NCBI RefSeq assembly: GCF_003967355.1
Contig: NZ_BIFH01000048.1
Coordinates: 35,556 to 99,555 of the forward strand
DNA from: Embleya hyalina
GTDB lineage: Bacteria > Actinomycetota > Actinomycetes > Streptomycetales > Streptomycetaceae
DNA length: 64,000 bases
Direction: 5' to 3'
Shown: positions 1 to 8,084 of the stretch, piece after piece
Layout: each line of letters opens with the position of its first letter
Position numbering within the stretch: the stretch's first letter is position 1
Notes under the pieces: generated by a model
Databases searched by the model: none
Told to the model about the DNA's origin: nothing
Seen by the model: the letters and a program-made list of their open reading frames with translations, nothing else
Translations under genes and position numbers: made by a program

Positions 1-276
1 TTCGGCCGCAAGGTCTCGTGGGGCGTCGAGTGCGGCGGCGTCCGCGCCCTGTACACCAACGTCTCCGTACCCGTGATGACCCGGCTCCGCCAGCCCGAAC
101 GCCGGGTCCTGGACACCCTGGTCGCGGGCGGCGTCGCGCGCAGCCGCAGTGACGCGCTGGCCTGGTGCGTGCGCCTGGTGCAGCGCAACACCGACACGTG
201 GCTCACCGACCTGCGCGACTCGCTGGAGCACGTCGAGCGGGTCCGCTCCCAGGGGCCCGACACCCCCGCCGAGTAG
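1..276 (+). CDS. C-terminal part of a ribbon-helix-helix-like protein (5' partial)
   Basis: The frame is open from the first base, so the start lies outside the window; about 91 residues are visible. The segment after residue 25 (LDTLVAGGVARSRSDALAWC) resembles the strand-helix pattern of small CopG/ParD-type ribbon-helix-helix proteins, in which a 'GVARSRSEAL' turn leads into the second helix. The end is a charged helix (TDLRDSLEHVERVRSQ). A DNA-binding role is inferred from this resemblance only. No partner gene is visible, because the following 149 bp carry only regulatory sequence for the next gene. Confidence 0.5.
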   Translation, partial: FGRKVSWGVECGGVRALYTNVSVPVMTRLRQPERRVLDTLVAGGVARSRSDALAWCVRLVQRNTDTWLTDLRDSLEHVERVRSQGPDTPAE

Positions 277-416
277 GCCCGGGCCGTGCGCGTGCCGTGC
301 CCGTCACCCCCCGGCGACGCGGCGCGACACGGCACCGCCCGCGGCGCGGCTCGGCCGGCTCCCCTCGGCCCCGGCGGGATCGGCGCCGCGATTCCGCTGA
401 GATCAGCGCTCGCAAA

Positions 417-433
417 CGAGAGCAGTGCTCTTG
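417..433. promoter_or_regulatory. Upstream operator-like palindrome
   Basis: CGAGAGCAGTGCTCTTG is a near-perfect dyad that overlaps the start of the -35 box at 431-436. It matches 15 of 17 bases of a second palindrome at 469-485. The two centres are 52 bp apart, about five helical turns. This looks like a site for a dimeric repressor, for example of the TetR type. No regulator gene is visible next to it in the window. Confidence 0.55.
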
Positions 434-459
434 ACTCGGAGCACGGGACGCAGAATGAT
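431..459 (+). promoter_or_regulatory. Sigma70-like promoter of the YrdB-family gene
   Basis: TTGACT (431-436), a 17-bp spacer and AATGAT (454-459) give a plausible vegetative promoter. The predicted start, near 466, falls at the left edge of the palindrome at 469-485. The promoter is therefore bracketed by two copies of one dyad. Inferred from sequence. Confidence 0.45.
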
Positions 460-468
460 GCTCTCAGG

Positions 469-485
469 CGAGAGCGGTGCTCTCG
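469..485. promoter_or_regulatory. Downstream operator-like palindrome
   Basis: CGAGAGCGGTGCTCTCG is a perfect inverted repeat (seven-base arms, CGAGAGC and GCTCTCG, around a 3-nt centre) lying at the predicted transcription start and ending 8 bp before the ribosome binding site. It is the better-matched of the two dyads around this promoter and could also form a short leader hairpin. Confidence 0.55.
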
Positions 486-505
486 CAAGCCACGGGGAGG
501 CTCGC

Positions 506-856
506 ATGAACGTGCTCTATTGGACCGCGATGTTGTTTCTGTTCCTGGCCGAGTTGGCCGCCATCGCGGCCACCGCCTTCTGGGGGTTCACGCTCGCCGC
601 CGGTTGGCCGGTGCGGATCCTGGTCGGACTGGCCGCGCCGACCGTGATGATCCTCCTCTGGGGTCGGTTCGCGGCCGCCAACAACGCCGATGCGCTGACC
701 GGCCTTCCGCGCGTGTTGTTCGAGATCGCCTGGTGGGGCGCGGGCATCGTCGCGTTCGTCGCGGCGGGCCTGCTCCCCGGCGCGATCGGCGTCGCCGTCG
801 CCCGCGTCACCGGCCTCGGCGCCCAGCGGAGCAGGACCCACGCGGCACGCCGTTAG
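506..856 (+). CDS. YrdB/DUF2568-family small membrane protein
   Basis: The 116-residue product is almost entirely hydrophobic, with about four membrane segments (roughly residues 3-25, 28-45, 62-82 and 84-100). The pattern FWGFTLAAGWPVRILVGL followed by 'WGRFAAPNN/AANN' is typical of the YrdB (DUF2568) family, whose function is unknown. I chose ATG 506 over the in-frame upstream start at 425 because GGGGAGG at 494-500 lies 5 nt before it. A promoter flanked by two palindromes precedes the gene. Its last four bases overlap the convergent kinase gene. Confidence 0.8.
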   Translation: MNVLYWTAMLFLFLAELAAIAATAFWGFTLAAGWPVRILVGLAAPTVMILLWGRFAAANNADALTGLPRVLFEIAWWGAGIVAFVAAGLLPGAIGVAVARVTGLGAQRSRTHAARR

Positions 857-1884
857 GCCCGGGTCGGACCGCCCCGTCCGGCGCCTCGGGCCAGGCGCCG
901 GTGGAGCCAGTTCAGGGCGCCGTGGGCCTGAGCGCGTTGGAACGGGCGCAGGGTCGGGAGGCCGTCCGGGGCCGGCCGCAGCGAGTTCGCGGCGAAGAAT
1001 CCGGCGGCGGCGGCCAGCACGGCGGTGACCCGGTCCGGGTCCACCCCCCGGCGGGCCAGATGGGCCTCGATCGAGTCGATGGCGGCGTCGCCGTTGTGCA
1101 TGATCACGCTCGGCGCCATCAGGACCACGTCGATCCAGGACGCCCCGCGCACGGCCCACGGCCAGTCGACGAACACGACCCGGTCCGGGGTCAACAGGAT
1201 GTTGTCCGCACGCAGGTCGCCGTGCACGAGCGCGGTGCCCTCGGCGGCGGTCGGCCAATACGCCTCGTGCGCGGCGATCCGGTCGACGTTGGCGCACGTC
1301 CACGCGCCGAACGGCTCGGGGTCGAAGCCGCGTCGCCACGCCCCGAAGGTGACGCCGAGCGCCTCGGCGACGGTGGGCACCTCGATCGGGGACGGGTCCA
1401 GGACGGCGGCCAGGTCGGCGCAGGCGGCCAGGACCCGGGTCAGGTCCTCCGGGTGCCAGGGCTGCGCCGGTGTGTGGCCGTCGACGTCCTCGAAGGCCAG
1501 TGCCACCCAGCCGTCGAGGTCGACCTCGGCGAGCAGGCGCGGCACGGGGGCGGCGGCCGGGAGGGCGGCGGCGATCCGGGCCTCGGCCCGGTGCAGGGCG
1601 GGCGAGTCGGAGTTCGCCTCGGCACCGACGGCCTTGACGAACGCCCGCCGGCCGTCCGCGAGTTCGACCCGGGCGGCGATGCCGGGCGAGAATCCGCCGA
1701 TCTGGGTGACGGCCCGCACGACCGGAGCGCCGAGCCGCTCCTCGACGGCCGCGCGCAGTCCCGCCGGCGCGGCCTCCCACGGCACGCGCACCCCGGAGGC
1801 GACGGGCGCGGCCTCGGACATCCCGGGCGCGCCCGCCCCGGGCGACGTCGTACCGGCCCGCGCCGCGCTGCTCTCGCTGGTCAT
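853..1884 (-). CDS. Aminoglycoside phosphotransferase (APH)-family kinase
   Basis: 343 residues. The APH/choline-kinase fold is shown by HGDLRADNILLTPD (Brenner motif with the catalytic Asp) followed by VFVDWPWA, where the metal-binding Asp sits in the DW pair, and by an N-terminal segment (GGFSPGIAARVELADGRRAFVKAV) that fits the nucleotide-binding strands and the catalytic Lys. The substrate cannot be told; in actinomycetes such kinases are numerous and only some confer drug resistance. It is a single-gene unit convergent with the YrdB-family gene. The start has only a weak ribosome binding site, so a later start is possible. Confidence 0.85.
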   Translation of the reverse strand: MTSESSAARAGTTSPGAGAPGMSEAAPVASGVRVPWEAAPAGLRAAVEERLGAPVVRAVTQIGGFSPGIAARVELADGRRAFVKAVGAEANSDSPALHRAEARIAAALPAAAPVPRLLAEVDLDGWVALAFEDVDGHTPAQPWHPEDLTRVLAACADLAAVLDPSPIEVPTVAEALGVTFGAWRRGFDPEPFGAWTCANVDRIAAHEAYWPTAAEGTALVHGDLRADNILLTPDRVVFVDWPWAVRGASWIDVVLMAPSVIMHNGDAAIDSIEAHLARRGVDPDRVTAVLAAAAGFFAANSLRPAPDGLPTLRPFQRAQAHGALNWLHRRLARGAGRGGPTRA

Positions 1885-2132
1885 CGGGCCAGGATTTCCG
1901 TCCGGCCGCGCCCGGGCAACTCGTTATCCGTACCCGTGCCGCGACCGGAATCGACGGCCCGGGTCCACGGCGGGCCCGATCCGTGTCGTTCCGCGCCCGG
2001 ATCCGCGCCGGCGGTTCCGCCGTTACCGTTCCGTCCAACTTCGGCCATGTGGTGTCCACCTGGCGCACCGTGGGCCGCCGCTACCGTGACGGCCATGATC
2101 CGCATAACTGTTTCCCACCCCGGAGTCGTCCG

Positions 2133-2972
2133 GTGATCGGTTGGTTCGAAGCCGTCGTACTCGGCTTGGTCCAGGGGCTCACCGAGTTCCTGCCGATCTC
2201 CTCCAGCGCGCATCTGCGCATCGTGTCGGCGTTCGCCGGCTGGGAGGACCCGGGTTCGGCGTTCACCGCCGTGACCCAGATCGGGACGGAAAGCGCCGTC
2301 CTGATCTACTTTCGCAAGGACATCGGCAACATCGTCGGCACGTGGGTGAAGTCCCTGTACACGCCGTCGTTGCGCGGCGAACTCGACGCGCGCATGGGCT
2401 GGTACATCATCGTCGGCACGTTGCCCATCGGCGTACTCGGCCTGATCTTCCAGGACACGATCGAGACCACGTTCCGCGATCTGCGGCTGATCGGCACCAC
2501 GCTGATCGTGTTCGGTCTGATCCTGCTGGTCGCGGACCGGATGGCGCTGAACAACCGGGGCATGGAGAAGCTCAACGGCAAGGAGTCGCTGATCTACGGC
2601 TTCGCCCAGTCGCTGGCGCTGATCCCCGGCGTCTCCCGCTCGGGCGGCACGGTCACGGCGGGCCTGCTGATGGGGTACCGCCGCGAGGTCGCCGCGCGCT
2701 ACTCGTTCCTGCTGGCCATCCCGGCGGTACTGGCCTCCGGCGGCCTCGAGTTGTTCAAGATCGGCGAGGGACCGGCGCCGGCGTGGGGGCCGACGATCGT
2801 GGCCACGCTCGTGGCGTTCGTGGTCGGCTACGCGGCGATCGCCTGGTTCCTGAAGTTCATCAGCACGCACAGCTTCACCGTGTTCGTCGCGTACCGCGTC
2901 GTCCTGGGCCTGGTCGTGCTCGGCCTGGTGATCTTCGGCGCCCTCGAGCCGACGGCGGGCGCCACGAAGTAG
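2133..2972 (+). CDS. uppP: Undecaprenyl-diphosphatase UppP (BacA)
   Basis: 279 residues, the usual length for this family. It removes a phosphate from undecaprenyl pyrophosphate to recycle the lipid carrier for peptidoglycan and wall polymers, and its overexpression is known to give bacitracin resistance. Both signature regions are present: QGLTEFLPISSSAH near the N terminus (the E/Q-rich catalytic motif) and PGVSRSGGT near residue 170. About seven or eight membrane segments are visible. I chose GTG 2133, preceded by GGAG at 2122-2125, over longer in-frame starts because family members begin with the sequence just after it. The gene stands alone. Confidence 0.95.
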   Translation: MIGWFEAVVLGLVQGLTEFLPISSSAHLRIVSAFAGWEDPGSAFTAVTQIGTESAVLIYFRKDIGNIVGTWVKSLYTPSLRGELDARMGWYIIVGTLPIGVLGLIFQDTIETTFRDLRLIGTTLIVFGLILLVADRMALNNRGMEKLNGKESLIYGFAQSLALIPGVSRSGGTVTAGLLMGYRREVAARYSFLLAIPAVLASGGLELFKIGEGPAPAWGPTIVATLVAFVVGYAAIAWFLKFISTHSFTVFVAYRVVLGLVVLGLVIFGALEPTAGATK

Positions 2973-2984
2973 GTCCGCGCCGAT

Positions 2985-3008
2985 CCGGAGAGCCGTTCGG
3001 CTCCGCCG
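2985..3008. terminator. Possible hairpin terminator after uppP
   Basis: A short imperfect hairpin (GGAG-A-GCC ... GGCTCC) starts 13 bp after the uppP stop, in the gap to the convergent gene ending at 3103. It has no T tract, so it is only a candidate. Confidence 0.3.
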
Positions 3009-3102
3009 TGTCCGTCCGTACGCCGGCATCGAACATCGTGTTCGAACGCCACCGTCGTACACCGCGCGCACGGCGAGGCCGAACGGGCCGCCGCCGCTCG
3101 GG

Positions 3103-3912
3103 TCACTCGTCCCCGAGCATCGCGAACACGAAGGCCAGCCGCCGGTCGACCCACGGCGCCAGGATCCGGACCGGCTGCCCACGCCCGTCCGTCGTCATCA
3201 CCAGGTCGCCGGCCGCCTTCCAGGCGAGTACGCGCGGGCGCACCGCACCGATCGAGCCGTCGGGGCCGCCGAGCACCGTGTCGAAGGTCAGGCTCAGCGC
3301 GGTGTCCGCCGTGTGGGCGGCCAGACGACGCGGATCGGTCGTCGCGAAGAGGTTGCGGCCGACGATCTCGGGCCGGCCGGGCTGGTCGATCCGCCAGGTG
3401 TGCTTGAGCGGTCGCCGGGTCGGCGGAATCCGGCGGATGGTGCCGACGGGTTCGCCGTCGGCGGCGCGGACCCGGTCGTGCCGTACGTCGTCGATCGTCT
3501 CGGCGGGGTCCACCGTGCAGAGCAGGTCGCCGTCGGGGAGGTACAACGAGCGGCTGTCGTTCCCGGCGAGCGCACACGGGGTGAAGAAGTCCCCCGGGCC
3601 ACCACCGCGCAGGATGCGCACGCCGAGCCCGGAGCCGGCCGCGCCGGCCGCGTGCTTTTTCGAACCTTCGCTCGACAACGGGCCGTAGCGGAACGCGGTG
3701 ACGCGCTGCCAGTCGGGCGCGTCGGGGTCGAACCCGGCAGCCGGGTCCGGCTCCGAGGTGGGACCCGAGTCGGGGTCGCGCCCCGGATCGCCCGTCGCGA
3801 CGGGATCCTCCGAGCCCGGCACCGATGCCGTGTCCACCCCGGACGTCGGCTCCGCCTCGCCCCGTCCCCCGCGCCGCCCGAACACCATCCGACCCCGGTC
3901 CTCCTCCGTCAC
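3103..3912 (-). CDS. Hypothetical protein, possibly with a tubby/LURP-one-like C-terminal domain
   Basis: 269 residues from the GTG at 3912, or 261 from ATG 3888, which has a GGAGGAGG run further upstream; the start is undecided. Residues 1-60 are an acidic, Gly/Pro-rich linker. The remainder alternates short strands: GEPVGTIRRIPP, LKHTWRIDQPG, VLAWKAAGDLVMT and a final DRRLAFVFAMLGDE. That order (GTIRR, TWRI, a terminal hydrophobic strand ending in LGD) is reminiscent of phospholipid-scramblase/LURP-one proteins. The assignment is a weak inference. It may follow the ATPase gene upstream in one transcript (72-bp gap). Confidence 0.55.
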   Translation of the reverse strand: MTEEDRGRMVFGRRGGRGEAEPTSGVDTASVPGSEDPVATGDPGRDPDSGPTSEPDPAAGFDPDAPDWQRVTAFRYGPLSSEGSKKHAAGAAGSGLGVRILRGGGPGDFFTPCALAGNDSRSLYLPDGDLLCTVDPAETIDDVRHDRVRAADGEPVGTIRRIPPTRRPLKHTWRIDQPGRPEIVGRNLFATTDPRRLAAHTADTALSLTFDTVLGGPDGSIGAVRPRVLAWKAAGDLVMTTDGRGQPVRILAPWVDRRLAFVFAMLGDE

Positions 3913-3984
3913 GACACGTCGACCCGCGCGCCGGTCGCATCGTCGTACGACCGGACCACACGCGCTCGACCGTATCGGGCGGGC

Positions 3985-4464
3985 TCAGACCGCCTCGAAG
4001 TCGTCCCCCGCGTCGTCGCCGAGGTCGTCCTCGAAGTCCGCGCCGTACTCGTCGCCGTAGTCCTCGCCGAAGTCCTCCTCGAACCCGGCGCACACCGCCT
4101 TGCGGCCGCCGCTGCGCAACTCGACCCGGAAGCGCTGGGTCAACGCGGCGACCACGAGCAGGCCGCGGCCGGTCTCGGCGTCTTCCAACACCTCCACGGG
4201 GGACGGCAGCGAACACGGCAGGTGATCCAACACCTCGACCCACAACATCCGGCCGTGCAGCGACGCGGACACCTCGTAGTCGCCGTAGTCGCCGGCGTGC
4301 TCGACGGCGTTCGAGGCCAGTTCGGAGGTGACCCGGACCGGATCGTCGGACTCGAACCCGACCCGCTCGCAAAAGCGCCGCACGTGGGCGCGCGCGGCGG
4401 AGACGGTCTGCGGTTTCGACACGAGCCGTACGGTCGAACGTGTCCTGGACACGGTGGTGGCCAC
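3985..4464 (-). CDS. RsbW-like ATP-binding regulator (anti-sigma-factor-type HATPase)
   Basis: 159 residues with a single GHKL-type ATPase domain. The N box is ELASNAVEHAG and the G2-type loop is TGRGLLVVAAL; the G1 box is degenerate (LDHLP). Streptomycetes encode dozens of such stand-alone domains, many of which bind sigma factors or anti-anti-sigma factors. The C terminus is a strongly acidic repeat (EEDFGEDYGDEYGADFEDD), unusual for the family. I chose GTG 4464 because GGAGGGGGAG lies just before it, although the frame stays open to 4674. Confidence 0.85.
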   Translation of the reverse strand: MATTVSRTRSTVRLVSKPQTVSAARAHVRRFCERVGFESDDPVRVTSELASNAVEHAGDYGDYEVSASLHGRMLWVEVLDHLPCSLPSPVEVLEDAETGRGLLVVAALTQRFRVELRSGGRKAVCAGFEEDFGEDYGDEYGADFEDDLGDDAGDDFEAV

Positions 4465-4873
4465 GTCTCCCCCTCCAGTCGGTCGGGCTGCTGAGAGCAC
4501 CGTGATCGAATACTTCCTGGAAACGGGCCCGAACTGCGATTTTCGGTCACCGATCGACCGCGATCTGGTAGAACCGCGGCAAGATCGGTGGGCTACTTGG
4601 AAGTTACCGAATCCGAGGCCCTTCCGGGCGGATCGTTTGGCAAAGAAAACCGCGCGTCGGATCGCACACCCCACGCCCGGTTCACCAACCGGCCATCACA
4701 CCCCGGGAGTTCGTCGAAATCCCAGGTCAGCCTACCGAGCCGGGGGCGGTGGGTGCGGCCGAACGCGGGACAACACGCGCGGAGCGAACACCGGATCCGC
4801 GTCGCCGAACGACCCGACCCCCACCGGGGATCGGGTCGTTCGGCGACGGCGGCGCGGGTTCGACGGGCCGGGC
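4465..4873. other. 409-bp intergenic region with upstream sequence of the ATPase gene and a large hairpin
   Basis: No credible gene. The left part is comparatively A/T-rich (around 4500-4700) and should hold the promoter of the ATPase gene, which I cannot place precisely. The right part holds the hairpin listed at 4800-4848. Confidence 0.5.
4800..4848 (-). terminator. Strong hairpin terminator of the lipoprotein operon
   Basis: An 18-bp perfect stem (arms 4800-4817 and 4831-4848) extended inward by a C4/G4 pairing ends 25 bp downstream of the lipoprotein stop codon on the minus strand. No T run follows, which is common for actinomycete terminators. Confidence 0.65.
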
Positions 4874-5515
4874 TCAGAAGCGGATCGAGCGCTCGATCGA
4901 CTCGATGTCGCGGAAGCGCTCGGTCGCGGCGCTCGGCGCCGAGGACAACATGTAGATCGGCACCGCACCGGTGTCGATCACGGTGACCCGGAGCCGGAAC
5001 GGCGCCACGTTGCGGTCCTCGGGGGTGCTCTCGATGTCCATCAGCCACGCGTTGCGCCCGTCGAGGCGGGCCGCCTCGCTGGAGCGCACCACGTCCTGCG
5101 CCTTGGCCGGGTAGATCAGTTCGAGTTGGGCCCGGCCGATGGTCTCCGCCAGCTCCGGCATCGACCGCGGCTTGGCCGTCACGTACGCCTTGGTGTCGAC
5201 CACGCCGACCATGAACGTGCCGAGCGGGTTGTTCGGGTCGGGCGTGGGCTTGGCCGCGGGGTCGGTCGCCTTGGGGTCGACGGTGGAGGCGACGGAGGAG
5301 TACAGGCCGACGATCGGGTCCGGCGGCTTGGCGTACCACCCCTGGGGCAGCACGTACGACACGTGCGCCTTCTCGTCGCGGATCTCGCCGGGCCGAACCG
5401 AGTGCGTGGCCGCGGGGGGCGCCGACTCGCCGCCGCCGGCGTTGTCGTCGCCCGGTCCGCACGCACCGACCGCGATCAGCGCGGCCAGCGTCGCTCCGAG
5501 GGCCGCGCGCCTCAT
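4874..5515 (-). CDS. Secreted lipoprotein, LpqN-like
   Basis: 213 residues. The N terminus MRRAALGATLAALIAVGAC is a lipoprotein signal peptide with a lipobox ending VGAC (lipidated Cys19), followed by a Gly/Asp/Pro-rich linker. The mature part has ISYVLPQGWYAKPP-like and TFMVGVVDTKAYV segments resembling the mycobacterial LpqN/LpqT lipoproteins, an inference from pattern only. Its ATG overlaps the stop of the upstream TPR gene (ATGA), so the two are translationally coupled. The mature protein would sit on the outer face of the membrane. Confidence 0.75.
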   Translation of the reverse strand: MRRAALGATLAALIAVGACGPGDDNAGGGESAPPAATHSVRPGEIRDEKAHVSYVLPQGWYAKPPDPIVGLYSSVASTVDPKATDPAAKPTPDPNNPLGTFMVGVVDTKAYVTAKPRSMPELAETIGRAQLELIYPAKAQDVVRSSEAARLDGRNAWLMDIESTPEDRNVAPFRLRVTVIDTGAVPIYMLSSAPSAATERFRDIESIERSIRF

Positions 5516-6327
5516 CCCAGGACCTCCGCGTCGCCCCCGTCGACCTCCACGTCGCCCGCCTCGACCGCGGCCCGGTAGGCCGCCTCGACCTCGCTCGTGG
5601 CCGCGCCCTCCCGGTCGAGCAGGTGCGCGTACAGCAGGCGCGAACCGGCCAGGTCGGCGTCGAGCGCGCGCCGGATGTGCTCCCGGGCGGCCTCGGTGCG
5701 GCCCGCGTCCAGTTCGGCGTCGCCGAGGTCGACCAGCGCGTCCTCCTGGCCCGCCTCGACCGCGCGGGTCAGCCAGGCGATGCCGTCGTCGACGGCGTCG
5801 CCGTTGAGCAGCAGCCGGCCGAGGTTGGCCATCGCGAACTCGTCGCCCGCCTCCGCCGCCGGGCGCAGCAGCGCCTCGGCCTCCGCGGCCCGGTCGAGGT
5901 CCTGGAGGAAGGCCGCGAAGTCGTTCGGCGCGTCGGGATCGCCGGTCTCGATCGCCGACACGTACCAGCGCTCGGCCGCCGCCGGCTCGTCCAGCGCGTC
6001 GGCCAGCAGGTTGGCGATCGGCAGCGCCCAGCGCGTCTCGCCCAGCCGGTGCCGGTCGATCAGCAGATCGACCGCGGCCTCCGCTCGACCGGTGACCTCC
6101 AACAACTCGCTCAGCGCGTCCGCGGCCTCCGTGTCGCCCTCCGCCAGCGCCTGGCGCAGCACCGCCTCGGCGGTCTCGTCACCGCCCGCGAACATCAGTT
6201 CGCCGGCCCTGCGCCGGGCTTCGGGCGCGCCGGCGTCGGCGGCCGCCAGGTAGAGCTCGACGGCGACGTCCATGCGTCCCTCGCGCACTGCTCGGTCGGC
6301 CTGGGCGAGGTGGTTCGTGCCGGACAT
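5512..6327 (-). CDS. Tetratricopeptide/Sel1-like repeat protein
   Basis: 271 residues made of about six to seven helical hairpin repeats with the periodic pattern A-x-L-x(n)-G-x(3)-A-x(2)-L (for example AVELYLAAADAGAPEARRRAGE and AEALLRPAAEAGDEFAMANLGRLL). Such arrays bind protein partners and have no enzymatic motif. I chose ATG 6327, preceded by an AGGA element, over the longer frame that starts at 6399. It is coupled through an ATGA overlap to the lipoprotein gene downstream, so the two products probably act together. Confidence 0.85.
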   Translation of the reverse strand: MSGTNHLAQADRAVREGRMDVAVELYLAAADAGAPEARRRAGELMFAGGDETAEAVLRQALAEGDTEAADALSELLEVTGRAEAAVDLLIDRHRLGETRWALPIANLLADALDEPAAAERWYVSAIETGDPDAPNDFAAFLQDLDRAAEAEALLRPAAEAGDEFAMANLGRLLLNGDAVDDGIAWLTRAVEAGQEDALVDLGDAELDAGRTEAAREHIRRALDADLAGSRLLYAHLLDREGAATSEVEAAYRAAVEAGDVEVDGGDAEVLG

Positions 6328-6469
6328 GGTCCTGCTTTCGGATCGCGGGCGTAGGCCCACGAGCCTGCCACATCGCCGGGCTTCGGGCGTGGTCGGCACG
6401 GACGGCGCCGGCCGGAGTCGGCGCGCCCCGCGAGCCCGCGCCGCCGCCGGGAGGCGAGCGCGCCGGCGC

Positions 6470-7924
6470 TCAGAACGGATGCGGCGTGATCTCCCCCCGC
6501 ATCGTCACCCACTGCGTCTCGGTGAACGCCTCCAGGTTGGCCTCGGGGCCGCCGAACCTGGCGCCCGTGCCCGATGCCGCCTGGCCGCCGAAGGGGGCGT
6601 TGGCCTCGTCGTTGACCGTCTGGTCGTTGATGTGCACCAGGCCGGTGGGGATCGCGTCGGCGACCCGCATCGCCTGCCCGACGTCGCCGAGGATGCCCAG
6701 CGAGAGCCCGTACTCGCTGTCCCGGGCCAGCGCGATCGCCTCCTCGACGGTGCCGAACGGGACGACCGGCGCCACCGGCCCGAACACCTCGTCGGTGTAC
6801 GCGGGCATCGTCGGCCGCACGTCCGCCAGCACGGTCGGCCGATAGAACAACCCCTTGTACGTGCCGCCGGCGGCCAGGCGCGCGCCCGCGGCCACGCTGT
6901 CCCGGACCAGGCCGTCGATCCGGCGCAGTTGCCGCTCGTCGATGATCGGGCCGAGCGCCACGTCCTCGGTCGCGGGGTCGCCGACCGGCAGGTGGTCGGC
7001 CTTCGCGGCCAGGGCCTCCACGTAGTCCGGGTACAGGCTCTCGTGGACGAGGTGGCGGCCGGTGGCCATGCAGATCTGGCCCTGGTGCAGGAAGGAACCC
7101 CAGGCGCCGGCCGCCGCGGCGCGGTCCGGGTCGGCGCCCGGGAGCACGATCAGCGCGTTGTTGCCGCCCAGTTCCAGGTGGGCGCGCTTGAGCAGGCGTC
7201 CGCAGGTCTCGCCGATCCGGCGGCCGGCGGCGGTGGATCCGGTGAACGAGACGATCCGGACCTCGGGTGCGGACACCAGGGCCGCGCCGGTGTCGGCCCC
7301 GCCGGGCACCAGGTGCAGCACGCCGGCGGGCAGGCCGGCCTCCTCCAGGATCCGGGCGAGCACCACGCCGCCGCCGATCGCCGTGCGCGGGTCCGGCTTG
7401 AGCAGGACGGCGTTGCCGAGGGCGAGCGCGGGCGCGACGGAGCGGATGGAGAGGATCAGCGGATAGTTGAACGGCGCGATCACGCCGACCACGCCCGCCG
7501 GGCGGCGACGGGCCAGGCTCCAGCGCGGCTGGGCCGACGGGAGCACCAGGCCATGCGGATGCGCCGCGAGCGCCGACGCCTCGAAGCACTCGGCCGCGGC
7601 GAAGCCCACCTCGACGGACGCCTTGGCCGGGACCGATCCGGACTCGCGGACCAGCAGGTCCCGGATCTCCTCGGCGTGCCGCTCGAACAGCAGTCCCGCG
7701 CGGCGCAGTACTGCGGCGCGCTCGTCGTACGGCCGGGCCGCCCAGTCGCCCTGCGCCGCCGCGGCGGCGGTCGCCGCGCGGGCGACGTCGGCGGGATCGG
7801 CCGCGCCGACCACACCCAGCACGCTCCCGGTCGCGGGCTCGACCGCCTCGTACGTCCCGCCGGCCCCGGACGTCCACCGCCCGTCGAAGATCTTCCCGGT
7901 CCAAGTGCCGTCGGCAAGCAACAT
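6470..7924 (-). CDS. NAD(P)-dependent aldehyde dehydrogenase, benzaldehyde/vanillin type
   Basis: 484 residues. All aldehyde dehydrogenase landmarks are present: APFNYPLILSIRSVAPAL (cofactor-binding region), FTGSTAAGRRIGE, LELGGNNALIVLPGAD with the general-base Glu, and QGQICMATGR with the nucleophilic Cys. The NNAL and GQICMATGR wording and the 'ALALGNAVLLKPDPRTAIGGG' region (abridged) are typical of benzaldehyde, salicylaldehyde and vanillin dehydrogenases. The physiological substrate is unknown. ATG 7924 follows AGGAGG with 7-nt spacing, which decides it against the longer frame to 8146. It appears to be transcribed alone. Confidence 0.9.
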   Translation of the reverse strand: MLLADGTWTGKIFDGRWTSGAGGTYEAVEPATGSVLGVVGAADPADVARAATAAAAAQGDWAARPYDERAAVLRRAGLLFERHAEEIRDLLVRESGSVPAKASVEVGFAAAECFEASALAAHPHGLVLPSAQPRWSLARRRPAGVVGVIAPFNYPLILSIRSVAPALALGNAVLLKPDPRTAIGGGVVLARILEEAGLPAGVLHLVPGGADTGAALVSAPEVRIVSFTGSTAAGRRIGETCGRLLKRAHLELGGNNALIVLPGADPDRAAAAGAWGSFLHQGQICMATGRHLVHESLYPDYVEALAAKADHLPVGDPATEDVALGPIIDERQLRRIDGLVRDSVAAGARLAAGGTYKGLFYRPTVLADVRPTMPAYTDEVFGPVAPVVPFGTVEEAIALARDSEYGLSLGILGDVGQAMRVADAIPTGLVHINDQTVNDEANAPFGGQAASGTGARFGGPEANLEAFTETQWVTMRGEITPHPF

Positions 7925-8084
7925 GCGGCGTCCTCCTAGGCGATCGGCCGCGCGGGTCGCGGCGGACCTGCTCGAAACCTCGACGTGCCCGATACGCCCG
8001 GATGTTGCTACGGATTCCACACCCCCGAGCCGATTCCTTCCACTCACCGGAAGCGTGGAGGTGCCGATGTGATGGGGTGTCCCC

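Noticed and set aside
286..2136. Very long open frames opposite or overlapping real genes (for example 286-2136 plus, 464-2068 minus, 16183-18759 minus, 44049-47528 plus)
   Set aside because: They are rich in Arg, Gly, Pro and Ala, have no domain motifs and lie wholly across genes with clear family signatures; such shadows are expected in very G+C-rich DNA.
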